DNA of 64,000 nucleotides, from assembly GCA_039545355.1 (NCBI GenBank), contig BCJJ01000003.1, positions 2,005,092 through 2,069,091 on the forward strand. The letters are read 5' to 3'. A program made the position numbers and the translations under genes. Of this stretch, positions 45,686 to 56,188 are shown one piece after another (within the stretch, counting starts at the first letter, position 1; every line of letters starts with the position of its first letter). This DNA comes from Trichosporon coremiiforme. Its lineage: Eukaryota > Basidiomycota > Tremellomycetes > Trichosporonales > Trichosporonaceae. The notes under the pieces are model-generated. The model saw nothing but the letters and a program-made list of their open reading frames with translations. It made no database searches and was not told the origin of the DNA.

Positions 45686-45712
45686 GTCAGGACAGTCAGG
45701 ACGGTCAGGGCC
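45686..45712. repeat. 9-base tandem repeat, three copies
   Basis: Units GTCAGGACA, GTCAGGACG and GTCAGGGCC follow one another directly. Related CAGGTCGG-type units recur to about 45765. It is a small non-coding minisatellite upstream of the Q-rich gene. Confidence 0.6.
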
Positions 45713-45854
45713 GCAGATGCAGGACCCACAGGGCTCACAGGACCAGTCAGGTCGGCCAGGTCGGTCGGCCATGATGTCGAGCTAGAGCTAGAGTCAGAGA
45801 TAGTCGAAGCTTCGACCGCGACTATCACCAATTCCGGGAGAAAGCTGCGAGCTC

Positions 45855-45889
45855 GGGGGCGGGGGGGGGAAGGGGGGGGGGGAGGAGGG
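45855..45889 (+). other. G-rich tract with G-quadruplex potential
   Basis: Guanine runs of 5, 9, 10 or more and 3 bases lie within 35 bases on the plus strand, separated by single or double bases. This satisfies the usual four-run rule for a G-quadruplex. It lies on the template side just upstream of the probable leader of the Q-rich gene, where it could affect transcription. Confidence 0.6.
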
Positions 45890-48800
45890 CACAGCCAGCC
45901 AGTGGACACCACCGGCATGCTGGCCTTCACGTCTTGGTCGAAGCCCAGTATCATGCGCGCGAGATGTACACTCTGCACCCTGATTGGCCGGTGGGTCTGC
46001 AGTACTACAGTGCTGTGAGACCAGAGGCGTATGGGCGTGTGGGTGGGGAAACCGTTAGGGTCTCAGGGCCGAGGAGATTAGGTACTAGCTTCCAAAGCAG
46101 AGACACAGCGCTCTTGCGCGCCGCCGCAGTCGACGAGAGTACGAGAGTGCGAGACCTTGCTCACTCGTGGTCTAGAGTAGCCGCTGGACCGGGGGATACG
46201 GCGAAGCTGATGGGCTGCTGGTGGCATGATGGTGAATCAGACTAGGCGGCTCTGACCAGCTGCGCCGAGTCACGTCCAATCAGGTCGAAAAGAGAGACGC
46301 CAGTGCTCGGCGGTAGTGCGTTCCACCCTGAATTTTCTTTGTGGACCTCCTCTGCCCTTGAGGTAGCCCTCGCTAGCCCTGTCCAATCCTGGGCGTCCTG
46401 GACGGGTCCCTGAGTCCTCTCCCTTCCTTGGCTATGATACAACTCTTTACGCCAGACACAGAGTTAACCATCAACGTAGGAACACAGGTCGAGACGATCT
46501 CGTACCTGTTACACTCAGAGTCTATCAGCCCCGCCCACAACCAGTGGCCCTGTCCCCCTTTGCTTCGCTCGCTATCGCCTCCGCAGCGCCGACCACACCA
46601 GCTCTCTTGTTGTTATCGGCGGCGCTCAAGCTGCCAGCCCAAGCGAGCTCAAATGCGATATCGGCATCTTGCCCGTACTACTGCCCGTCCTCGTTTCGAT
46701 CGCGCCTCTGGACATGCGGGCACCACAATTCGAGACTCTCCTGTTAGCTCGGAAGGCTGGCGGCTGGGGCCGGAGCCGTGAAGGCACAGGAAAGATCCCG
46801 ACATCCAGCCGAGAGGACCGAAACATGCTGGCATCATGATGCCATTTGCAAATGTTGTCGGAAATCGGGTTCTCCTCTGAGGCGTCTGATACCTCCAGGA
46901 TGCGGCATGTCTGAGTCACTGTGGCCGTGAGGCGAGTGCATCTCTCGGTACCTCGATGCGGTTGCCGACAACGCTCCAAGCAGATCAGTTACATAGGCAG
47001 TTTGATGCTCTTCGTATGCCACGACAAGCCGGCATGTGCATTGGTACTTGCGTGCCCCCGACACTGGACAGGGTCTAGTATTCCCAACTCCGCTGTATGC
47101 AGATCTTGACCTGGAGTTTCTAGAACCTAGGGGTTTTGACGGTTAGGGCTGCGGTGCATTAGGCTAGGATGATCAAGGATGAGCCATAGGATAGCGTCCG
47201 AGGGATAGGGCAGGTCCAGGGGCAGAGGGTCTTGTGAGCAGTTACCGGTATGATAAGTTAGGCTGGCGCCGACTGGCATGCTGACAGGACTAGCACTGAG
47301 GTGCTGTCAGGCTGACTACGAAATATCGCGGGCACATTGTTGAGGATGGGCAAGGGGAACAAAGGTCATTGCTGAGGCGCTGAGGACGGCGAACAAGCCG
47401 ATTCGAGGCGGTTTAAGCCCTCCAAACCAGGCCAGGATTATACCTTCAGACCTCCGTTGTAATGGAAAGAGATGGGTATTATGAATACTCTTAATGCTAA
47501 AACCCAAATTCCTCGTTTGGGAAAGCACCAGACTGCAGAGTAACCTGTGGCCAGAACTCTCCTTTGATCAGGCTGAAGCTTGGTACGTGATGGCTATGTG
47601 ATAGTTGCCTCTTGCAGCAATGCGCCCAGAAACAAAGTTTCCACTCAGCCAAGTTTTGCCAGGTACGAGCTTCTGTCCGTCTGGTCGCAGGGCGATGACC
47701 CCACAGCCTGGGGCACTGCGGGGACTGTGGGAGTTTAGGTAGGTTTAATGGCGGTCCAACGCTGAGCCGGCTGAGACTGCAGGTTGCTCGCGGTCGTTTG
47801 TAACATGCCGCCCCGACCGCCGGCTTCGCCTTCAAAGCCACTGGCTTGTGCCTGCTTATGAGACTCGGTTGCACATTGGCTTCGAGACCGAGGGGTCAAA
47901 GCGCGAAACGAGCTGCAGATGTGCTGCGCTCCTTGCCCTCTGGATGCTTCACCTGTAACTTCCTGCGGTCTCGAAGCGATGACGACACTCGAACGCTATC
48001 CCGGTCACATGGACTCAACGTTGGCCGTGGGCCGAGGTCGGAAGACCGACCCGGAGCCGTATCGGCCTGGTTCGTGACTAACTTCATGCAGCTATTCCAG
48101 CTGTTTAGAACCATGGTGCGCCTCTTCGGCAGCTGTGGCCGGTGGCGTCAAGCGAGCGTACTGTCTGGGAACGCTAATGGCCAAGAGCCGGCCGGGTGCT
48201 GTGGAACGCGAACTAGGTCCATGCCAGTGAAGTCTGACCGTTGACCGGGTGGTTCGGATGGTCCTGTATAAGCTCGGGCCGATGGCTACAGCCTTCAGCT
48301 CTGATGCGGGAGTTGTGACCGACAGTAACATGGTCCTGCCGTTGCAGTGCCGTACTGCAATCCCCGGGCCGATTCCCCATTCTGGGACCCTCCTTTTGCG
48401 ACGCTGGGAGTGGTGGGTTCCCTAGTGTGGAAGGCTGGCTCATGTTCCCACAAAGAAGAGTACGAGCGGGCTTGATGCACGTGTGCCGCGCACTCCTCGG
48501 TTCCGCAAGCTGCCCCGTCATCTGACCCACAAGACGGGGGACCCTTATCCCAGACTGGTGCAGCAGATGGGCAGCCAAGGCGTTGGACTTTGGGGTCTCG
48601 ACGAATGCGACGACATATGAAGAACGGATGGCGAGACGGAGTCGCGTTGTCGCCATAGCAGCAGATGCTGTGCGATGTGCCTGTTCAGCGTTTCTGGACT
48701 TTCCGGACGGCCAGGCTCAAACAACACTGCATGAAGCAAAGGGAGCCAGCTTACGACGCTTGGAGAGCTTCGTGTCAGAGTCTCCAGACTTCCGTCATGA

Positions 48801-50228
48801 CGACGTTCTCCTCCTGCCACCGGCCAATTCCATCACTCGCTAGGTTCGCGCTCAGGATGAAACTTGACCTGTTGTGAAGGTCCATTTCAGCGTCTGCACA
48901 CAGCGTCCTGACCGTCCTGGGTCCTGGTTCTTGCCCCCCTGACGCGTGCATTCGTGTCTGATTTCGATTATCGTCCGTTTACGGGCCGCAGTGCCTGCCG
49001 CCCATCGGAAGCGCTCCTAGGACGCTCATAGCGCCGTCCCCGTTCCTATCAACTCACGACAGACTGCTTATTGAGGTCCGCCGAGGTCCCAACTCTGTCC
49101 CAACTTCGCAGCGAAGCTCGAGACCTCACTCGGATGAATCGTTAAATGCATTTTAGGATGTAGGCTTGTTAGGCAGTGCAGGCTGCATTTAGGAGTCTGG
49201 AGTGCCTGTGAGCATATGCGAGGCGAAAGGTAGCATGTGCACCGTCGTGCCAGCTCGTGCCAAACGCCTCCATTCATGACATTGCGCATCGAAAGCAAAA
49301 CGCTTAATCCAAATTGCTCGAGGCAACATATGACGGCCACCCTATCTTCGCCTGGTCAGGGCAGACCTGGCACGACATGAAACTGATGTGCCGCACCGTC
49401 ATTACCGTGATAACGTACACTGCTTTTATCGGGGCCATTCTTTCAGCTGCAAGTCTCCCACGCTTTCGCTGCTAGCCGGCATGCAACCGACTTGCGTACG
49501 TGCATTACTTTCGGCAAGATGTCCGCTCTTCGTGGGAGTTTGAGGACAAGGGCTTGCTAGTCGGCCACGGCAGGTGAGAGAGGCGGACATGTCGTCGACA
49601 CACATGCGCCACGCACGAGTTCACGCACACCCCTACAGATAGAGTTCGGACACGCCTCATCTTGAGTAAGATCTCACGCACCATCCAGATCGAGGTTCCA
49701 AAGCTGTAGGGGTTGATCCGGCTGATCTGGACTGTCCCGAGCTCCAACAACAGCCCCGGAAGTTGAGCTTCCCGCTGTCTGCGACGAAGGCGGCAAAGAG
49801 ACGAAGACATGCGTCGTAGTGTCGCACTCCATTCCCCTTCTGCTCCCACCGCTCTCGCACTTCGGGCTTCTCACTCTTCTCTCTGCTTCCCCGATGCTTG
49901 CACGCCGCCCGCGTTTACTGGACGATGAGTCATCCGATGTGGCATCGGTCGAAGAGTAGCTCTGCTAGGGAAGTCCGATTGCGGGCGGATAGTTGGTCCG
50001 ATGCCACCCACAACTTTAAGATGTGGCATGTTCTCACGGGCGGCCTTATGCTTAGAATGATAATTGTACATGCATATGCGAGTGATTGACTGTTTGAACC
50101 CGGATTTGACTCATGTCCAACCTTGCAATTGAGCGCTTCATCTTGCCGTGGAGGTTGACATGCGAATGTCTTCAACGTTTGGATGTATTGTGAGGTGAGG
50201 CGTCGATCGGCCGTCGATCAGAACAACT

Positions 50229-50935
50229 CTAGTACTTGATCTCCGGTAGCGGGTCAGCCATGATTTCCGAGTAATCCAGAGATCCGTCCTTGTCTTCGTC
50301 GACCTCGGCGATCAGGGCACTGTGGTGGGCATCAGCATCGGACTCATTGCAGAAACGTCGGCCGATAGCAGGAGCCAACCGCCGCCTGAAGAAGCCCCTC
50401 GAACGCGGGTGGTAGCACCGCTGTGAGGCTTGGCAGCAAGTCCGTCGCAATCAAGGTGGTTGAAACGCCATCGGCGTCGCCCGCCACTGCAAACTGGCGT
50501 GGGCCGCTCACTTCGATGATACTAACACATTGTCACCCTTGATCATGTAGAGCCCTAGTGAGATCATCTCGACCCCCTTGTCTGCCGTGTATTCTCGCTC
50601 AACGCTGTCCGACAGAATCAGGTTGCAGTAGTTGTCATTGCCCTTTAGTCGGCCCTGAGAATCATCAGCCTCGCCGTTCCCAAATCGGGGTTCAGGAGGT
50701 AGACTCACCACAATGATGCGACCATCGTAGAGAATGACCTGCACAAGTTCTGCTTGTCAGCTACCCAGAACGTCGCCCTTTGTGCCTAACCGAGAGTTCG
50801 GTTAAACCCAACGCGGAAGATCCACTTCCACTACCTGTCTGCGATTAGATCGTCCAAGCAGCGTGCTGAAGACGCCACGCAATCCGGTGCAGTCGTTGAA
50901 AACTCACGGTCACGAAATCCTTCGAGTGCAGACAT
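50229..50935 (-). CDS. LSM8: U6 snRNA-associated Sm-like protein Lsm8
   Basis: Subunit that defines the nuclear Lsm2-8 ring, which binds the 3' end of U6 snRNA in splicing. Exons 50908-50935, 50710-50750, 50527-50654 and 50229-50319 give 95 residues. The Sm1 motif reads VQVILYDGRIIVGRLKGNDN with YCNLILSDSVERE, Sm2 reads GLYMIKGDNVALI, and the tail DEDKDGSLDYSEIMADPLPE fits Lsm8. Exon 1 encodes only nine residues (MSALEGFRD). The frame through KDFVT is also open but would not join exon 2 in phase. Introns 1 and 3 are 157 and 207 bases, several times the local norm. The last donor is GTTAGT; reading straight on gives an early stop after VLVSSK. SAD1 at the left also serves the U6-containing tri-snRNP. 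Confidence 0.9.
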
Positions 50936-52540
50936 GACAGGCGGCTACTACTGCGGCTCCCAAGCGGAGAGCGACCTTTGCTCTGCAGATGTTCCGGGCA
51001 GGCAGTATGAACGTCAAGACTGACTGGGCGTTCAGACTCGAGGCGGCGGTTGGGTCGGGGTCGAGTCGGTTGTTGTTGTTTTCGTGACGTCGTTGCGACG
51101 GCACCTGCGAGGTGATCGAAGCTGGCAAGAGCGGTGGCAGGCTGGGCAGGTGCCATTTGTTTTCGGTGCATCAGGTTGAATTAATCCCGAGGTCCAATTT
51201 TATCACGTGAAAACGGAAGTATTGTCGCGTGTCATCCAGGGCCCTTAATGGACCGGTCTGGCCGGCCATCAGATCAGGTTGAGGAACGAGCCCTGTCATT
51301 TTGAATCGCGCTAAGAGGCTGGGACCGGCTTGCCGACTGTGCTGGCCCTCGCTAAGCCTTGCTGCCCTTGCTGCCCCGCTGCCCTCGATGCCCTCGCTGC
51401 GCCCTCTCATGCCTCTCAGCCATGCTCAGCCACGATTTGGCTGGCTCGAATTGCTTCCGTTCCGTACCTGTGGTGCATGAGAGATCCCACCGGAAAGGCC
51501 TCAGGTTGTGCTTTTCGACCCAACCGAAACGAATCAGGCCGCGCACCGGATCCCAGGATACCAGGATGAGCAAGGTTGATTCATGCGCCATTCTTAGCCC
51601 AGCCTGTAGTCTTGCAGGCGCTGCGCGGTCTCGCGGATAACACCATGAGCAGCGCATTATGAGCAGCGCATGGGTCTTGTCGGGCTCATTGCGCCATGTT
51701 TGTAGCCTGAGATCTGCCAACAGCGGAAGGGCACCGGACAGACCAGAACGGGCGCGGTAGGGGTAAGCACCGTTCAGCGGTGCTCGCATGAGATCGATTC
51801 GAGGGGCGTGGTGGTGAGACGAGCAGCATTACAACGCGGCCCCTTGCATTTAGTGCAATCGCTTGGTCGTATGGACGGGCATGTATGTGCGGGAGGCGAC
51901 GGTCTACGCGCACTGACAGCATGTTGAAGTAAAGTTGCGGTCGAATTCGGTGAACCACAGACAGGACACGGTCAGCCATGGCGACGATGCATTGGCACAT
52001 ACTGCCCATCGTAGCGTCGCAGAACAGGCCGCCTGGCGTCCAAAGGCAGTTAGACGCCCAGGTGTTGGGCGTCCGTCTTGTGGAGCACAGCCACTCTCGT
52101 CTACCGGTTTGTTGCACGGAATGGATACCCAGAGGCGCGGGGGCGCAGAGTGTGTTCAGCATTCAGCAGAGCACAGCGGCGCGAAACGAGAAGGCACACA
52201 GCACACGAGTACTGACATGCGCCGCATCGGTGCGAGTCAGCCCCGGTGATACGCAGACATTGCTGTCATCGTCGCCCGACAGCTTGTACGCATCGCCGTC
52301 ATCGCTCTGTGACCGTTGGCAGCACGCGTCGTCTCAGCCCGCGCGACTCCGATTCCGTGTACTGCCGTGGTCGGCCACCAGTTCGGGACGCTTCTCAAGA
52401 TCCCACAGAACCCCACGCTACGGCGGTGACAAAGTTTTTCGAACACTGCCCCCGGGCGCAATACAACGTTTGCTGCTGAATACAACTCGGCGAATTCGCA
52501 CGCGCGCGTGTCCTCGTGTAAGCGACACCAACATTGCATG
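50936..52540. other. Gene-free stretch between LSM8 and casein kinase I
   Basis: About 1.6 kb containing the LSM8 promoter at its left end. A tract of repeated TGCCCT(C/T)G-like units lies at about 51355-51400. No gene is supported; the longest ORF (minus, 51352-51789, 145 codons) is built partly on that tract. Confidence 0.45.
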
Positions 52541-52996
52541 AGATAAAGAATCTACTGGTTCTTGCTCTCTCGCGCCTTGAAGTCTTGCACGCGACAGAGC
52601 GCAGACCCACCGTGACAGCTTGACAGCTCGACAGGTCGGATTCCACCACACAACAGACCAATTACCTACCGCCTTCCCGCTCAAGCCCTCTTCCTTCCCC
52701 TTATTCCTATCCCTAAGTGTCCTCCCACCCTACCCCCGTACCCAACGACCCATACCCACAACTCAACCGTCCATCCATCCAAACTCTCCACATCCATCCT
52801 TGCTTGCTTCTCGACTATCGACCTCTTTCCCCTTTCCTCCCCTGTTCCCATCTCCACCCTCCTTTCCTTTCCTCGACCTCATTAATCCTTTAGTCGTCGC
52901 CTCCGTCGTCGCAGTCCAGATTCTCCTCTACCTCCGTCACCGTCTCAGCCTCTCTTCCGCCCACTCGTCCGACACCCCTGGCCATCTCCATCCGCC
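52541..52996 (+). promoter_or_regulatory. Pyrimidine-rich, AUG-free leader and promoter of the casein kinase I gene
   Basis: The 456 bases before the start codon have no ATG on the coding strand. From about 52670 they are strongly CT-rich (CCTTTCCTCCCCTGTTCCC type). This is the same style of leader seen in front of the bZIP gene and suggests a transcribed 5' UTR of at least 300 bases. Confidence 0.5.
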
Positions 52997-54720
52997 ATGG
53001 CCACGACCCATGTGATTGCGTCCAACCCGGGCGCGCACCTCTCCAGCAGCGGACACTCGTCGAGTTCCAGCAACATCGTCGGCGTTCATTACAAGGTCGG
53101 CAAGAAGATTGGCGAGGGTTCCTTCGGTGTTATCTTCGAAGGTACGTAGATGCGCGGTTGGGTATCGTCGGACACCCGGCAAAGGGCTCAGGTCACTTGG
53201 CCCCCCTTCGCTCGGCGACCATCGCGCGATGTTCCCATACACACATATTGCGCCGTTTCGAACGTCAGGCCATCCACTCACACGTCGCAGGTACCAACCT
53301 TCTCAACTCCCAGACGGTTGCCATCAAGTTTGTGCGTATCCATCTCGAGTCAGGACGGCACGTCCCGGTCCGTGCGAGTGACCATAGCTGACATTCCCAC
53401 AGGAGCCTCGCAAGTCGGATGCGCCACAGCTCCGCGATGAGTACCGTAGCTACAAGATTCTGAGTGGATGTCGTGAGTACACAAGCGGGGTGGAGGGCGG
53501 TGCATTGGACTAACGATTTCCAGCTGGCATTCCCCAGGTCTACTATTTCGGACAGGAGGGTCTGCACAACATCCTTGTTATCGACCTTCTCGGCCCTTCC
53601 CTGGAGGATCTCTTTGACATGTGTGGCCGCAAGTTCTCTGTGAAGACGTGTTGCATGACTGCTCGTCAGATGGTGAGTTCCCCGCGGAACCTTCGGGTGC
53701 GGAAAGACCTGCGAGCTGACCTGGCAGTTGACCCGTGTTCAAACGATTCACGAGAAGAACCTCATTTACCGAGACATCAAGCCCGACAATTTCCTCATCG
53801 GACGTCCCGGAACCAAGGGAGCGGGCGTCATTCACGTCGTCGACTTCGGCATGGCGAAGCAGTACCGTGACCCCAAGACGAAGCAGCACATCCCTTACCG
53901 TGAGCGCAAGAGTCTGAGCGGTACTGCTCGATACATGTCGATCAACACCCACCTTGGTCGTGAGCAGTCCCGTCGTGACGACCTCGAGGCCCTCGGACAC
54001 GTCTTCTTCTACTTCCTTCGCGGTGGTCTCCCGTGGCAGGGCCTCAAAGCTGCTACCAACAAGCAGAAGTATGAGAAGATTGGAGAGAAGAAGCAGTCGA
54101 CACCTATCGCTGAGCTTGGGGAGGGCTACCCGCCTGAGTTCGCCATCTACCTCAGCTACGTGCGAAAGTTGACCTTCGACGAGACGCCCGACTACGATTT
54201 CCTCCGCGACCTCTTCCTGACGGCTCTTCAGAACGCGGGCGAGGTCGATGATCAGGTCTACGATTGGAACCTTCTGAACAATGGCAAGGGATGGGAGGCT
54301 TCGACTTCGCACTCGAGCGCCGATGTTCAGCGCCAGCCCACGAGGGACCGTAACCGCGGCGACCGCGTTGACCGCCTCCGCAACGGATCGGGCGGTGGGA
54401 ACAATGCTTCCCGGGGAACTCGCAAGTCTGGCTCGGCCCTGCCCAATGCCAGCAACCAGGCTATTGTCGGTGTCAGCGCCCCGTCAGGAACCCGTCAGCA
54501 CTCTTCAAGCCACCCGTTCGCTTCTACCAACCAGAACAACCCCGGCTTCGATGGATACGACGCGCAGAACGCGACTGGCAACAAGGCAGCCCAGCCTATC
54601 TCGCCGATGAACGTTAACAACTCTAGGCCCGGAGCCCCCGGACAGCAGCACGACGGAGATTACGTCCCGGAGCGTCGGGGCGGATTCATGAACTTCCTCA
54701 TGTGCCGTGGCTGCCGGTAG
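52997..54720 (+). CDS. Casein kinase I, membrane-anchored Yck type
   Basis: Serine/threonine kinase of the CK1 family; Yck-type members work at the plasma membrane in nutrient signalling, endocytosis and morphogenesis. Exons 52997-53141, 53291-53331, 53403-53472, 53524-53672 and 53728-54720 give 465 residues. Visible motifs are the glycine loop [13 protein letters not shown], the ATP-site lysine K61 ([16 protein letters not shown]), the catalytic loop [10 protein letters not shown] with D151 and N156, DFG at 174-176, and the CK1 signature [15 protein letters not shown]. After the kinase domain comes a low-complexity Gln/Asn/Ser tail. The protein ends [11 protein letters not shown], with two cysteines near the C-terminus suitable for palmitoylation as in yeast Yck1/Yck2; this is inferred. 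The alternative is the Hhp/CK1-delta subfamily, which lacks such an end. Confidence 0.94.
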
Positions 54721-56188
54721 ACAGTGATCTCTGCCAGCAATGACGAGTTTGGAAACGACGTCTACGATCTCACCTCGCCCCCCTTCTACTGTTCTTTTCA
54801 TCGCTCACCCGCCGCTCCCGTTGCTTCCGGATTTGACGACGCGATCCCTCATCACCCCACCAGCACATCACAACACACAGCACATCGCATCTCCATCCCC
54901 GTCGCGTCTCTTACCACAAAATACCTGGCCTATTGTTGCTGTCGCCTATTTGCATCTGCACCCCTAATCGTTGTGTCCCGACTGGTTACCCCTTGACTCC
55001 ATCCTATCACCCCACAGACGGTCTGCGTCTCGATACCCTTCTCATAGTCAACCATTTACCGCCTCCGCCTATTCCTCATTACGACGATTCCTTTTGTGCA
55101 TAGACCTGCGTCATGAATGTGTGTCAACACACTACAGTTTCCATGGTCATGACTCTAGACCGCCATGATGAGGGGTCGTCGTATGGGGTGTTTGGACGCG
55201 GATGGGCATGCTAAAGCGCGGAAGTGACTTGTGACGGTGGGATGGCAGGGGTAAAGACAAGGTTGAAACCCTGTGCTCCCACTTTACATCATGAGCGATA
55301 GCGGGGAGTGAGTGGTTTTTTTATAGCCGGTTAATAAATGCCTTCTTAGATACCAAACAATATTTCTAGATGCGACTTTTTCGCTTGTACGAACTGTCTG
55401 ATCGTCAACGGCGTCCAGAAGAGCGTTCATTGTTGCGGCTGCTCTCAGAAGTCCGCCGATGCCGTACGCCTGCTGTCATGACATTGTGGGAAGACGGCAT
55501 TGTTTATGCGTTCATGAGAAAGCAAGTCGAGGGCTGGTGAGGTCGGACTGTGCATGCCGAGCGGACATTCCGCGTACAGTGTTGCTTGCAAGCTAACACG
55601 GGATGGTCTGATGGCTAGATCAGCTAACTCGAATTTCAACTCTGTTGGATCGGCTGGCTATGGCTGGGTCGTGGCCTGTTGCCAGACGCGGTAAATACAT
55701 GCTGACAGAGGGACTGCTCTGAGTTATGTGGTCTCTGATCGGGTGGACGAGAAAGCTTGTGGGCTAGACAGGACCGCTGCATACGCTGGCGTTGCGGCAA
55801 TTCCCAGGGACAACAAGCGTTCCAGTGTGGGCGAGGAGAAGCATGATTCGAAGGTGTAAATCGCTCATGCCGCGGCGCGCATGGATCAGGCATTCAAGCA
55901 TGCGAGGTGTGGGTTGAGTGGGTGCGGTGGTTGGGGTGGTGGTTGCAGTTTGATAGGGCCAGGACCCGCAAGCTGGAGGTTGCTATCACGAGACAGTCCC
56001 CTGCTATTGGTCAGACAGATCAGTTCATTGGATCGGTGACGTTCAGCTTACCACCGCGCTGTCATCCTCGCTCGTACGTACCAGGACGGTCAATTCGCCC
56101 ACCCGTGACATTGATAACACCCCCACAAGCTCAAGGCTCGTCAACTTGCTTCTTTCCACTTCATACCCCTTGCCATCCCCCCGCCGCC
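54721..56188. other. Intergenic region between CK1 and the dehydrogenase gene
   Basis: About 1.5 kb. The first 400-500 bases are CT-rich and probably the 3' UTR of the kinase gene. The right end is the promoter of the dehydrogenase. The ORFs here are short and unconvincing. Confidence 0.45.

Larger units (their letters stand above)
45558..50228. other. Gene-poor region, right part of the central island
   Basis: About 4.7 kb without a supportable gene. The left end probably contains the promoter of the Q-rich gene and has a G-rich tract (45855-45889) and a 9-base tandem (45686-45712). ORFs further right (46.4-50.0 kb) are short, lack domains and have no consistent splicing. TGASTCA sites occur at 46912 and 50107. 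No mobile-element protein or RNA gene was recognised. Confidence 0.45.

Noticed and set aside
44890..45978. Overlapping Pro/Ser-rich open frames of up to 239 codons on the minus strand
   Set aside because: All are products of CT-rich, low-complexity DNA in three frames at once, and most of the stretch has no ATG on that strand; better explained as an untranslated leader and promoter.
50751..50907. Long LSM8 intron as host of a box C/D snoRNA
   Set aside because: No RTGATGA and CTGA pair in suitable positions was found.
50908..51147. Longer LSM8 start using the open frame through KDFVT
   Set aside because: That frame cannot join exon 2 in phase, whereas the nine-residue exon starting at 50935 gives the expected N-terminus before VQVILYDGR.
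19628..52540. Gene-poor island as a remnant transposon cluster
   Set aside because: No reverse transcriptase, integrase or transposase frames, no long terminal or inverted repeats noticed, and GC content remains high. Very old copies cannot be excluded without a repeat search.
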